DNA of 64,000 nucleotides from Alistipes sp. ZOR0009 (GTDB lineage: Bacteria; Bacteroidota; Bacteroidia; Bacteroidales; ZOR0009). The stretch is taken from contig NZ_JTLD01000004.1 of NCBI RefSeq assembly GCF_000798815.1, positions 328,511-392,510 on the forward strand. The letters are read 5' to 3'. Position 1 is the first letter of the stretch. Every line of letters starts with the position of its first letter. Below, one piece after another: positions 19,880 to 30,000 of this stretch. Below the pieces are notes generated by a model. That model ran no database searches and was not told the origin of the DNA. It was given only the letters and a program-made list of their open reading frames with translations. The position numbers and the translations under genes were made by a program.

Positions 19880-21898
19880 ATGAATCCGACTTCAGTAGAA
19901 GCAAAACTTAGAGAAATACTATACACCGAAGGAGCCTCCGATCTACAACGAGTAAGTGCACTTGTTGGGATGGTACGCCCTGCTACAGCTTCCGATACCA
20001 AGGCAGCAAATGCCAGTTTTAAGGAAATTATTGATGCTCTTACTAAAGATTCAAGTCTAGGAACCACCCTATCGGAAATAATCCTAAGAATAGCAGATTC
20101 CTACCACCTGCAAAAGTTCTTTACAGAATGCGGAATTGTTTCGACCAAAAGCTTCTGGTCCGATTTTTTTGCAAAAGCAAACCGTAAATTCTTGCCAGAA
20201 TACTATCCAGAGGATGACATTCGCCACCTTATTAGGGAGGTGTTTCATCGCGCTACCGACTACATTTGGCTATCGGCGCTATCTGACGAAACCTGGGAGC
20301 AGCTTTGCAATATTATAAAAACAACCGACAAGTCAGATTCGACAATATACAGCAATCCAAGCTACCTCCTCGAATCTATTCAGATACTGGCACAACGAAT
20401 TACGGCCATTGCCTACGAACCCGAGATCGACTCCAAGCTCCCAGATATAGAGGATATCTCCTCGCCATATGTCGACTTAACCAGAGGCGCAATTCTCTTC
20501 ATAAAGGCAATTAAAGCAAACGAGCAGCCCGAGCTTGTTCGCACCCGTGGAGAGGAGCTCATGCAGCTCATTACCCAATGCAGGCAAGGCGTAGAGCAGA
20601 TATATGAGAACAAGGATCAGTATGGAGTAGACATGCACTTTGTATACCTTATTAAAAGGCTCGAACAGCAAATCAACCGGCTGCAGCTGCTAGCAGATGT
20701 TGTTCTTACAAGAGGAACAAGGCAGGAGTCTACCAGCATACATCGCCTACTAGCCCATCTGCTAAAGGCCGAGAAGCAACAAAACAGCATACAAAAGCAC
20801 ATACACTCCAACCTGCAGCTGCTACTTTATAAGATTGCCGTTAACACCTCTAAGGTAGGCGAGCACTACAAGGTAGCTTCGCGAATGGAATACTTTATAA
20901 TGCTAAAATCGGCGCTCGGCGGAGGATTGATTGTTGGCCTGCTAGCCTGCCTAAAGATAGGAATATCGTACCTTCCCTTCTCGCCTTTAGGAACCGCATT
21001 AGGATACAGCATAAACTATGCAATGGGCTTTGTTGCAATATACATGCTCCACTTCACCTTGGCAACCAAGCAGCCAGCCATGACCGCCTCTACCATAGCC
21101 AAAACATTGGCCAACGGGGACTCCACCAACGTTATTACCAACGAGACCAGGCTACTTATAAGACAGATTGCAAGAAGCCAAATTGTATCGCTAGTAGGAA
21201 ATGTTGCCGCATCGCTCCCCTTTGCATGGCTCCTAACAAAGCTCTTTACGCTAGCCCTTGGCAGCCATATTGCAACACCCGCCAAAAGTATTGCCCTTAT
21301 GGACGATATAAACCCGTGGCTTAGCCTATCGCTCTACTATGCTGCTGTTGCCGGGGTTTATCTCATGATTTCGGGATTAATTGCCGGATACTACGACAAC
21401 CTAATACTGCATAACAGCTTCTACCTACGCCTAAAGAGCCACTACCGATTACGAAAAATTCTAGGTCAACGACGCCTTGATAAGCTTTCGCTTTACCTCT
21501 CGAACAACCTCGGCAATATTGCCGGAAATATTTTCCTTGGCGTATTCCTTGGCGTAACCTCCACTATCGGACATTTTATAGGTATCCCAATTGATATTAG
21601 GCACGTAACCTTCTCTGCGGCCAACTTTGGCATAGCGTTGGCCGAATATCCAGGGCTAATACCAGCTAACATGCTGGCTGGAGTTGCTATCGGGATTTTC
21701 GGTATCGGATTGGTAAACGTTTTTGTAAGCTTTGGCCTATCCATAGCCATTGCGCTCTACTCGCACGGCGCAAATCCATCCGAATATGTTCGTCTGCTAA
21801 AGGACATCCTAAAAGATTTCCTCAAGGCTCCCCACCTCTACATCTTCCCTGCAAAGGATAGGAAGCTCACAGAGGCAAAAAAGGATCCCCAACAATAG
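19880..21898 (+). CDS. Gcr-type integral membrane protein ('site-specific recombinase' family, PF10136-like)
   Basis: 672 residues. A hydrophilic helical N half (about 1-340) is followed by about seven hydrophobic segments: ALGGGLIVGLLACL, GYSINYAMGFVAIYML, IVSLVGNVAASLPFAWLL, LYYAAVAGVYLMISGLIAGY, NIAGNIFLGVFLG, and two late ones ending VNVFVSFGLSIAIALYS. The segment IDIRHVTFSAANFGIAL is characteristic of the family once named after Neisseria Gcr. The name 'recombinase' fits poorly with a polytopic membrane protein, and no recombinase catalytic motif is visible; real function unknown. Alone on its strand, with a terminator before it. Confidence 0.7.
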   Translation: MNPTSVEAKLREILYTEGASDLQRVSALVGMVRPATASDTKAANASFKEIIDALTKDSSLGTTLSEIILRIADSYHLQKFFTECGIVSTKSFWSDFFAKANRKFLPEYYPEDDIRHLIREVFHRATDYIWLSALSDETWEQLCNIIKTTDKSDSTIYSNPSYLLESIQILAQRITAIAYEPEIDSKLPDIEDISSPYVDLTRGAILFIKAIKANEQPELVRTRGEELMQLITQCRQGVEQIYENKDQYGVDMHFVYLIKRLEQQINRLQLLADVVLTRGTRQESTSIHRLLAHLLKAEKQQNSIQKHIHSNLQLLLYKIAVNTSKVGEHYKVASRMEYFIMLKSALGGGLIVGLLACLKIGISYLPFSPLGTALGYSINYAMGFVAIYMLHFTLATKQPAMTASTIAKTLANGDSTNVITNETRLLIRQIARSQIVSLVGNVAASLPFAWLLTKLFTLALGSHIATPAKSIALMDDINPWLSLSLYYAAVAGVYLMISGLIAGYYDNLILHNSFYLRLKSHYRLRKILGQRRLDKLSLYLSNNLGNIAGNIFLGVFLGVTSTIGHFIGIPIDIRHVTFSAANFGIALAEYPGLIPANMLAGVAIGIFGIGLVNVFVSFGLSIAIALYSHGANPSEYVRLLKDILKDFLKAPHLYIFPAKDRKLTEAKKDPQQ

Positions 21899-22247
21899 CC
21901 TTTCACATTCCGAGATTATAAGCCAATACAACGTTTTTAAACTTATTTTGACAGTCAACAGCCATTCATAATCACATAATTGATGCCATCTGCAAGCTAT
22001 AAAACATCTAAATAGATGCTTTTTACAGCCATATGTATTATAAATCGAAAAAAATATAATATATTTCGCACATGGTTAAAGATCGCATTAATAACATGTA
22101 CCATCTATCAGGCAAGGGGCTATATAGCTGCTGGCTTTGCTGATTTAACCCGTCTACATAAAAAAGGCGAGGAGTTCTTCCTCGTGCCTTAATCATCATA
22201 TTACATAACTAATAGCCGTAAGGAGATAGATACTCCTTCGCATTGTC
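21899..22247 (+). other. Leader region before the activase-hypD operon
   Basis: 349 bases without a gene, AT-rich to about 22080. Two hairpins lie close to the operon start: a two-part stem at 22164-22190 (AAGGC/GCCTT and GAGGA/TCCTC, loop GTTCT, 2-base bulge) and AAGGAG/CTCCTT at 22220-22238 with a 7-base loop, ending 9 bases before the ATG. The second could hide a ribosome site. Substrate-dependent control would be plausible but is not shown by the sequence. Confidence 0.45.
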
Positions 22248-23045
22248 ATGGAAAAAGGAATTGCTTTCGACATCAAACGCTTTGCCGTTAATGATGGCCC
22301 AGGTATTAGGACTGTTATATTCCTAAAAGGCTGCCCCCTAAAATGCCAATGGTGCCATAATCCCGAAGGAATAAGCAGGGATATAGAGCTTTGCACCAAA
22401 AACGTAAAAGTAGATGGGGTAAGCTACTGCATGCCTCACCGCATAGGGTACGAAACGTCATCAACCGAGCTTATTGCCGAGGTTATGAAGGATCAAATAT
22501 TCATGGAGGATTCGGGAGGAGGGGTTACCTTCTCTGGCGGCGAACCGCTACTGCAGCACGACCTTCTAAAGGAGGCGCTACAGGGCCTAAGACAGCGAGG
22601 TGTACACACCGCTGTAGATACTTCGGGCCTATCCACCTGGAATATATTTGAAAAAATAAATCCCTACACCAACCTTTACCTGTACGACCTCAAATGCATC
22701 GATAACGACAAGCATATCCGCATGACAGGCGTATCGAACGCGGCTATTATCGAAAATCTAAAACGGCTATCGGGCACCGGCATCCCCTTTCATATACGGA
22801 TACCGGTAATTCCCACCCTCAACTTCGACGATGAGGAGATGCAGCGAATCTATACATTCCTGACATCCCTAAAGGGAATTAGGCAGGTAGACCTGCTGCC
22901 CTACCACAAGGTAGCCCAATCTAAATACGAACGAATGGGCATTACCAACAAGCTGTTTGAGGAGCGCTCGCTTGGCGCAGAGGATCTCCAATCCTACGCC
23001 GAGCTCTTCCGCAACCTTAATGTACCTGTTACTATTGGAGGCTAG
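22248..23045 (+). CDS. Glycyl radical enzyme activase (radical SAM), partner of HypD
   Basis: 265 residues. Radical SAM enzyme expected to abstract the glycine hydrogen that forms the glycyl radical in the adjacent enzyme. Motifs: DIKRFAVNDGPGIRT, the cluster ligands Cys29-x3-Cys33-x2-Cys36 in GCPLKCQWCHNPEG, VTFSGGEPLLQ, and VDTSGL. Most activases of glycyl radical dehydratases carry an inserted ferredoxin-like domain with eight further Cys after the CHNP motif. Here that place holds only about 25 residues with two Cys, so the enzyme has the short PflA-like form. The GRE gene starts 31 bases downstream in the same operon. Confidence 0.88.
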   Translation: MEKGIAFDIKRFAVNDGPGIRTVIFLKGCPLKCQWCHNPEGISRDIELCTKNVKVDGVSYCMPHRIGYETSSTELIAEVMKDQIFMEDSGGGVTFSGGEPLLQHDLLKEALQGLRQRGVHTAVDTSGLSTWNIFEKINPYTNLYLYDLKCIDNDKHIRMTGVSNAAIIENLKRLSGTGIPFHIRIPVIPTLNFDDEEMQRIYTFLTSLKGIRQVDLLPYHKVAQSKYERMGITNKLFEERSLGAEDLQSYAELFRNLNVPVTIGG

Positions 23046-23076
23046 AGTACTAAAATCACATAAACGACGACAAACA

Positions 23077-25437
23077 ATGAACGAAAGAGTTAAACAACTA
23101 CGAGAGGAGAGCTTAAATGCTGTAAACACCCTTTCGTCCGAACGGGGGATACTGATAACCCAGTTCTTTAAAAGTATGGAGGATCATAAGATATCGGTAC
23201 CTATGCTTAGGGCCATGTCCTTCGACTACATCCTCAACAATAAAAAAATATATATAGGTAAAGGGGAGCTTATCGTGGGCGAAAGAGGTCCAAAGCCCAA
23301 GGCTACACCAACCTACCCCGAGATTTGCGTCCACACCCAGGACGATCTCGAAATCCTCAACAACCGTAAGCATGTATCCTTTAAGGTCGACGAGCAAACA
23401 CGCATCGACTTTAGGGATATCATTACCCCCTACTGGACTGGTCGTACCAACCGCGACCGAATAATGAGAGCCCAGAATAAGGAGTGGAAGAAAGCCTTCG
23501 AAGCGGGCATCTTTACCGAGTTTATGGAGCAGCGCGCTCCCGGACATACGGTGTGCGGTGGCAAAATCTACCAGATGGGAATGAACGACTTCATCGAACA
23601 AATTGATGGGGTTATTAAGCAGATCTGCGTCCAAAAGGATATCGACAGCAATAAGCTCGAGGAGCTAAAGTCGATGCGGGTTGCAGCCCAAGCCATCATC
23701 AGCTACGCCAACAGGCACGCCGACGAGCTCGAAATCCTTGCATCAACCGAACAGGATACGGCTCGCGAGGCGGAGCTCCGCAAGATGGCTCAGGTATGCC
23801 GCAACGTACCGGCCAATAAGCCCCAAACATTCCACGAGGCGCTCCAGTACTACTGGTTTATCCACCTTGGCGTAATCACCGAGCTCAACCCTTGGGATGC
23901 CTTCAACCCCGGCCGATTAGATCAGCACCTTTACCCCTTCTATATCGCCGACATAGAGAATGGAACCCTAACAAAAGAGGAGGCCATAGAGCTGCTCCAA
24001 TGCTTTTGGGTGAAGTTCAACAACCACCCCTCACCTCCTAAAGTAGGAATCACCGCGCAGGAGAGCAGCACCTACACCGACTTCTGCCTAATAAACGTGG
24101 GAGGTGTTAAGGAGGATGGCAGCGATGGCGTTAACGAGGTCTCCTTCATGATTCTCGATGTTATCGAGGAGATGCGCCTGCTTCAACCCAGCTCTATGGT
24201 GCAGCTATCGAAGAAGAACCCCGACAGCTTTATCGATCGAACCATCCACATCTCCAAAACTGGCTTCGGGCAGCCCTCCATCTTCAACACAGACGCCATG
24301 ATCCAGGAGATGCTCCGCCAAGGAAAAAGCATTACCGACGCCAGACGCGGAGGAGCCAGCGGATGCGTGGAGGTGGGAGCCTTTGGAACCGAGGCCTACT
24401 GGCTTTCGGGCTACTTCAATATCCCCAAGATATTCGAGCTTACCCTAAATAACGGATACGACCCCAGAACCTCGCAGCAGCTTGGCCCCAAAACAGGCGA
24501 CGCCGCCGCCTTCACCTCCTACGAGGAGCTGCTTAAAGCTTTCGAGGAGCAGGTAAACCACTTTATGCGCATCAAGATTGAGGGTAACGTAAAGAACGAG
24601 CGCATATTTGCCCAGTTTATGCCCGTTCCTTTCCTCTCCATTTTGGTGGACGACTGCATAACCAACGGTGTAGACTACAACGCAGGCGGAGCACGCTACA
24701 ACACCACCTACGTACAGGGTGTAGGACTCGGAACCATTACCGACTGCCTCTCGGCCATCAAATTCCACGTCTTCGAAAAGAAGAACGTAAGCATGAGCAT
24801 CATGCTGCAAGCGCTAAGAAGCAACTTCGAAGGCTACCAAAACCTGCGCAACGAGCTTATATTCAATACGCCAAAGTATGGTAACGACGACGATCGCGCA
24901 GATAGATGCCTAAACGAGGTATTTGAGATATACTACAACGCGGTTGACGGAAAGCCAAACCCCAGAGGTGGCGTACACCGAGTAGACCTGCTTCCAACCA
25001 CCTGCCACATCTACTTTGGTAAGGTAACCGGAGCATTACCCGATGGAAGAAAGGCCAACACCCCTCTTTCTGAAGGTATATCCCCCTCGCAAGGCTGCGA
25101 CACCAACGGACCTACCGCTGCCATAAAGTCGGCTTCCAAAATAGACCACGTACGAACAGGAGGAACGCTGCTAAACATGAAATTTGCTCCCCAATTCTTT
25201 AAAAACGAGGAGGCTATTAAGCGTGTATCCAGCTTAGTTCGCAGCTACTTTAAGCTAGATGGCCACCATATTCAGTTTAACGTGGTTAATGCCGACACGC
25301 TCCGAAAAGCGCAGAAGCAACCAGAGCTATACCGCGATCTGATTGTAAGAGTTGCGGGCTTCAGCGACTACTTCAACGATCTGGGTCCTGAGCTCCAAAA
25401 CGAAATTATCACTCGCACCGAGCATGAATCCATATAG
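23077..25437 (+). CDS. hypD: Glycyl radical dehydratase, trans-4-hydroxy-L-proline dehydratase (HypD) type
   Basis: 786 residues. HypD removes water from trans-4-hydroxy-L-proline to give pyrroline-5-carboxylate under anoxic conditions. Seen: GASGCVEVGAFG with thiyl Cys430 and Glu432, the glycyl radical loop RVAGFSDYF with Gly761, FTEFMEQRAPGHTVCG with His157, SGYFNIPKIFELTLNNGYDP, and LLPTTCHIYFG. From memory, C. difficile HypD has Cys434, Gly765 and His160 in equivalent motifs, and the Cys-to-Gly distance (331) is the same. The start at 23077 (MNERVKQLREES) matches the family; the frame runs 40 codons further up into the activase gene. No proC-like reductase lies next door. Third codon positions are rich in C, suggesting strong expression. 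Another related GRE dehydratase is possible but less likely. Confidence 0.85.
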   Translation: MNERVKQLREESLNAVNTLSSERGILITQFFKSMEDHKISVPMLRAMSFDYILNNKKIYIGKGELIVGERGPKPKATPTYPEICVHTQDDLEILNNRKHVSFKVDEQTRIDFRDIITPYWTGRTNRDRIMRAQNKEWKKAFEAGIFTEFMEQRAPGHTVCGGKIYQMGMNDFIEQIDGVIKQICVQKDIDSNKLEELKSMRVAAQAIISYANRHADELEILASTEQDTAREAELRKMAQVCRNVPANKPQTFHEALQYYWFIHLGVITELNPWDAFNPGRLDQHLYPFYIADIENGTLTKEEAIELLQCFWVKFNNHPSPPKVGITAQESSTYTDFCLINVGGVKEDGSDGVNEVSFMILDVIEEMRLLQPSSMVQLSKKNPDSFIDRTIHISKTGFGQPSIFNTDAMIQEMLRQGKSITDARRGGASGCVEVGAFGTEAYWLSGYFNIPKIFELTLNNGYDPRTSQQLGPKTGDAAAFTSYEELLKAFEEQVNHFMRIKIEGNVKNERIFAQFMPVPFLSILVDDCITNGVDYNAGGARYNTTYVQGVGLGTITDCLSAIKFHVFEKKNVSMSIMLQALRSNFEGYQNLRNELIFNTPKYGNDDDRADRCLNEVFEIYYNAVDGKPNPRGGVHRVDLLPTTCHIYFGKVTGALPDGRKANTPLSEGISPSQGCDTNGPTAAIKSASKIDHVRTGGTLLNMKFAPQFFKNEEAIKRVSSLVRSYFKLDGHHIQFNVVNADTLRKAQKQPELYRDLIVRVAGFSDYFNDLGPELQNEIITRTEHESI

Positions 25438-25543
25438 CATAGCTTAGAAGCCTTACGCCTCTACAAGCCTTTTTAGGGCTACCGGCTCCAAGAAGGGTAG
25501 AGCGCTGAAGGCGACCTAGCTGTAGCGCTTCTTCTATAAGTGT

Positions 25544-25578
25544 AACGCATACCTCCATCATAGGGGTATGCGTTTTTT
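25544..25578 (+). terminator. Intrinsic terminator of the activase-hypD operon
   Basis: AACGCATACC (25544-25553) pairs perfectly with GGTATGCGTT (25565-25574) and a run of six T (25573-25578) follows. It is about 105 bases past the hypD stop. An AGCGCT...AGCGCT inverted repeat lies just upstream at 25501-25529. Confidence 0.93.
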
Positions 25579-26502
25579 CATATCCCCCCACAAAAGTAGC
25601 GGCTTCGAGGTGCTGACGGTCACCTTACCCGCACCCGCTTTTCAGAATTGCATGTTCCCTCTTAGGCAGCACTGCCAAATTGAGCGAAATACGAGCAAGT
25701 AGCGCGCTAAAACAAGCCCAAAGATGAGAGGCAGCGCAGCCCTGCCCCATAGTGCCTTAACCTTGGTCAAGGATTCCACAAGCTAGATCTAGGATGATGC
25801 AAACAAGATCAAAGATGAGACAAATACGATAATATATAGATCAAACTAGACAATATATGAACCAAACTAGGTAATATATGGATCAAAGTAGACAATATAT
25901 GAAGCAAATACGATAATATATGAGACAAATACGATAATATATGAAGCAAATATTATAATATATGAACCAAACTAGGTAATATATGAAGCAAACTAGACCA
26001 TATATGCCCCCTTCACTACCAAATATAATACAGCAAAAACCTTTTACCAAACGACGACAAAGCACTATATTTCAAGATGTTTTAAGTGTATAAGAAACAG
26101 CAATTGCACCGAACGGATTTAGAAGCAGGTGTAACCATAAAAGGAAAGAACCCTACTACCTTGATAAGGAGTAGGTGCCACAGAGCCCTTACCCATCGCT
26201 ACCTAAGCAGGACCCCTTAGCCAGAAATGCCGTTAGGTGCAGCTATCGTGTAAGGGATGGCCTCCATTACCTGCTAGCTGCAGGGCGGTAGTAGCCGCTG
26301 CAGCAAAAAGCGACCACCACGCCAGCGGGAAGTAAAAATATCAAAGGGAGCCGAACCTGAAAGGCAGCAACGGACAGTAGGAAAAAGTATGGGAGCCCGC
26401 CTTAAAAAGCAGCAGCAGCCAAAGTGCTGCCACACATAGCGACGCTACCCTGCCTATACCATAAGCCAAGGGGCTAAACGGAACGGATATCCCCTTTCAC
26501 CA
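25579..26502. other. Gene-free region with array C
   Basis: No supported gene on either strand. 25579-25795 is mixed sequence, 25796-26005 is the 21-bp tandem array, and 26006-26502 is GC-richer sequence with no period or family match that I can see. A reverse-strand open frame over the array (25883-26065) encodes only the repeat itself. Confidence 0.7.
25796..26005. repeat. Tandem array, ten units of exactly 21 bp (array C)
   Basis: Units start at 25796 and every 21 bases to 25985 with no indel. CAAA occupies unit positions 5-8 in essentially every unit, and AATATAT or a one-base variant occupies positions 15-21 in nine of ten; the first unit is diverged. Units 4 and 9 (25859 and 25964) are identical, as are units 2 and 7 (25817 and 25922), a spacing of five units that points to a block duplication. 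No spacers, so not CRISPR. Confidence 0.95.
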
Positions 26503-26539
26503 AAAAAGTAAGGCTACCCGTTGGGTAGCCTTACTTTTT
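26503..26539 (-). terminator. Bidirectional terminator downstream of gcvH
   Basis: A 17-bp perfect stem (26503-26519 with 26523-26539) with a GTT loop. Five A at the left end and five T at the right end allow use in either direction. It ends 23 bases from the gcvH stop codon and separates the sprA cluster from the gene-free region. Confidence 0.94.
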
Positions 26540-26562
26540 ATAATTGCGTTTAAGATATCTTA

Positions 26563-26943
26563 CTATGCGTCAATAAGAGCTGCATATTGCTCTGCAGAAA
26601 GAAGCTCTTCTAGCTCGGCAGGGTTAGCAACCTTAACCTTAATCATCCAGCCTGCTCCGTATGGATCCTTATTGATGCTGTCTGGTTGGTCAGCAAGACC
26701 ACCATTAACTTCAATAACTTCACCAGCAAGAGGCATAAATGCGTCAGATACTGTCTTAACCGCTTCGATGGTACCAAAAACTTCCTCTTTTTCAAGAGTT
26801 TCGCCTTCTGTTTCGATCTCAACGAAAACGATATCTCCTAGCTGACCTTGAGCAAAATCGGTAATACCGATAGTTACAACGTCGCCATCTACAAGAACCC
26901 ACTCGTGATCCTTGGTGTACTTAAGATTTGATGGAATATTCAT
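26563..26943 (-). CDS. gcvH: Glycine cleavage system H protein
   Basis: 126 residues; lipoyl carrier of the glycine cleavage system. The start MNIPSNLKYTKDHEWV and the lipoylation site FGTIEAVKTVSD with Lys63 are diagnostic, and the C-terminal YGAGWMIKV stretch is normal. The other glycine cleavage genes (gcvT, gcvP) are absent here. It lies downstream of sprA, an order also known in other Bacteroidota (ruvA, sprA, gcvH), so the link is positional rather than functional. Confidence 0.96.
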   Translation of the reverse strand: MNIPSNLKYTKDHEWVLVDGDVVTIGITDFAQGQLGDIVFVEIETEGETLEKEEVFGTIEAVKTVSDAFMPLAGEVIEVNGGLADQPDSINKDPYGAGWMIKVKVANPAELEELLSAEQYAALIDA

Positions 26944-27024
26944 AGCTTTAGTATTTTATTGTTAGCATACCGCTCTAAAATCCTTTCGATTTGCTTCCAA
27001 AGTTAAACAATTTTCCAACTTAAA

Positions 27025-30000
27025 CTATTGTCCGATGTTATATCTTACACTGAATCCAAAAGAAGTATTTGCAGTTGGATAGGTGTTGGATATCAACGGT
27101 TTATTTATGACCCTATCAAAGAAAACTCGAAGGTTTATTTTCTCGTTAAACATATAGTCCGAGCTCAGCTTCATTGTAACGGTATTTCGCCCGTCCGAAG
27201 CCTGTACTAAATCCTCCACAATCTTCCGAATAATGGTCATATTGTTGTTAAAGGCCAGCCCGGCATCAACCTTTAGGTAGCTGGCAACCACCTTTTGGGT
27301 CTCGTTATCGATCCAACGAATCGGGTTATCTAGGCGATAGCCAACCGAGAAGTTCCACTCGTTAGTTCTAATTTCGGTAATCTGGTTGTTGGTAAGGCTT
27401 AAGGCAATAACCCTTGTCTTATTAACACGCGCCTGCGTCTGAAGGTTGTTTGCCCAGCCCACATTAACACCAAACAGCGGATTAAAGTACTCCGATATGC
27501 TCACGTTCACAATCTCGTGGCGAGGAATGAAGTCGTTCTGCGCATTTCGGACGTAGCTAAATCCGTCGGTAAACGGATCGTAGGTCGGATTAGAGTTGTA
27601 GCCGCCAATAGTGTAAACAGCTCGGTACGAGTGCTCCAAATCCGCATTCTTTATGTAGGGCTTCAGCACCTTCATTTTCGATAATCCCTGGTAACGAACA
27701 GTCCAGTTCGGAAAAGGAATGCTTGAAAACGGCTTTAGTCCAACTTTACCTGGTGTAAACGAGGTGTAGGCTGATAAGAAGGCCGGAAGCATAACATCCT
27801 GCGCCAGCTTTCCGTAGCCATCGGCATAGCCATCCTTAACGTTGCCCGTATACCCGTTGGTAGAACCAGCGGCCCGCTCTTGTGCCAACCGAAGGGAGAT
27901 AACAGATCGGTCTGACAGGAATCGTTCGAATGCCGCCGACTTATAGTTATTCCCCGAAGTGGGACTTTCGAAGGCCGAACCAATACCCAACACCGAGATG
28001 CTAAAGGTTCCGTTAAACACCGTCCCAGCATCCTGCGCGGTTCCGTAACGGCTCTGATTGCGCGAGTAGGAACGGTTACCGGTTAGGTCAATAATCAAAT
28101 CTTTTATCGGCTCTACGGATGCCCTATAAGAGAATACCTCCATATTCGTCATTACGAATGGAGAGTTAAAGTCGCTATTGTTTACCAGCCATCCCTTTGC
28201 CTGAGCAACGTCGTAGATATCAGCATCCTGCTGCCCAAGTATGAAGCTTAAGCCCGGAGCCAACCCTGTCGACGAGCTGTTGGTTCCAAACCAGCTCGAA
28301 GATTTGCTGTATCCTGGTAAAATGGTTCCCTGATTTAGCGTGTAGGTGGCACTTACATTTCGAAGCCCCATCAGCATCCGCAAGCCGAGCTTGCCAGCAT
28401 AGATTAAGGGGTTAGGGGTATACTCCACCTTACCCGTAATATGCACGGTAGCCCCCTTAACAGTCTCGGCAACCTGAACCGAAACACGCCCCTTAGAGAC
28501 AACCTGCGTAACAGCATCCACGGCCTTGCCGTTGGCGTCGTAAACCGCTATCTTTATATCTACACCCTCCAAGTCGTGGGAGATATTTCGCTTTCGCCCC
28601 TTGTAAAGGGTCATCTTTTCGGTCTTATACGTCTTCTTAACCAGCACCACCGGCTTGGAGTTTGGATTATCAAACTCCTGGTTAATAGCTCGCAGAAAAG
28701 GAATCTTATTGTAAAGCGTTACCATATTCAAACTTCCATTCAGCGAAGTTTGGTTCATGTTCTTTATGGTATTACCAACCGAATACTGCGACCCTGCTGG
28801 CATTATAGGCCCTGCATCCCAATCGTATCGGGCATCATACCCAGCCGATGCTGATACCCAGTTAAACAACGGAATCTTATTTATTGGAATGGTATAACGA
28901 ACATTGAAGGCATGGTCGTAGTGAACGTTACGTCCTCCCATGGCAATGTTTCTCCAAACCGAATCCTTCCAAACCTTGTAGGCATCCCTATCCCTTCGCT
29001 TATCAACAATGCCTTCGGGCTCATCTATACGCGCTAGGTTGTTTGCCGAGAAGGTAAGCTTGAGGTTGCGGGTAATATCCCACTGCAATGCGTAAACCCT
29101 ATTCCAATAAAAATCCTTGGCATACGACGATGGTATGTCCACTCCGCTTTTAGGCGATAGGTTTCGGATCTTTATCTCGTTGTAGTTGCGGGTTATCTCC
29201 GATATAAAGCTAAGCTGCGAAGGTACATAGCCTATATTGAAATCCTTTATCAGCCTCAAATAGGGCGAACTAACAACCCGGTTGTTAACCCGTCGCAAAG
29301 GCTCGAAGTACTTAGGCGTTGTATTGTAGGCGTAGCTAAATATTCCTCGGTAGTTCTTCTGCAGCTGGCGTTCCATTTGCGGCGTACGCGAGTACATCTC
29401 GTTGTAGGCGTAGGTAACCGAGAAGTTAGATGGCGAAATGAGCGCAAAGCTTTCCGATGGCTTAGAAATTCCAACATTGGTAAAGTTGATGCTCTTTCGT
29501 ACAGTTAACTCCTGCGCCAAATTACGTACCGAGTCGCGAGCGCTCTGCGTAGGAATGTAGCTTAAAGAGGTATGCAACGGAATATCCTGATCTGTTGGGC
29601 TCCACTTCTCGTTTGCTATTGCCTCCGAGTAGCCTACGTGCATAGGAATGCGAACTCCTAGCTTATCGGGGAAAAATTTCCCCAGCTCAAAATCACCTGC
29701 AAGGTCGTAGGTGTATATCTCCTTCTGGTTACGGTTGTTCAGCTTGCTCTCCAACGATCCAAAGCCGGGGGTCATCGTGCTTCCGGCAAGAGAAACAACA
29801 CCAAAATCGGCCATCTTGGCCATCATCCGCGCATTGGCCGCCCATCCGGTTGACTCATCAAAGTTACTTAGTCGCAATTCGTTCACCCAAACAATACCTG
29901 CCTTGGGCTGTCCATCATCTGCTATACCATTTTGCTTGGAAGGGTTTCTGATACCAATCATTACGGTACGAACGTTGCTCAAGCTGGGATTCCCCAAAAT

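Noticed and set aside
19880..21898. True site-specific recombinase, suggesting a mobile element
   Set aside because: The family name is historical; the protein is polytopic and shows no tyrosine or serine recombinase motif. No att-like repeats or element ends were found around it.
22957..23076. Longer HypD starting inside the activase gene
   Set aside because: The 40 extra codons overlap the activase reading frame and do not fit the family start.
22248..25437. Pyruvate formate-lyase and its activase
   Set aside because: The enzyme has one Cys followed by Val-Glu (GCVE), the dehydratase pattern, rather than the adjacent Cys-Cys pair of PFL.
25796..26005. CRISPR array
   Set aside because: Units are contiguous with no unique spacers, 21 bp is too short for a CRISPR repeat, and no cas genes lie in the window.
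25883..26065. Reverse frame encoding a heptad repeat rich in Ile, Tyr and Phe
   Set aside because: It is the reverse reading of array C plus flanking bases, with no plausible start site context.
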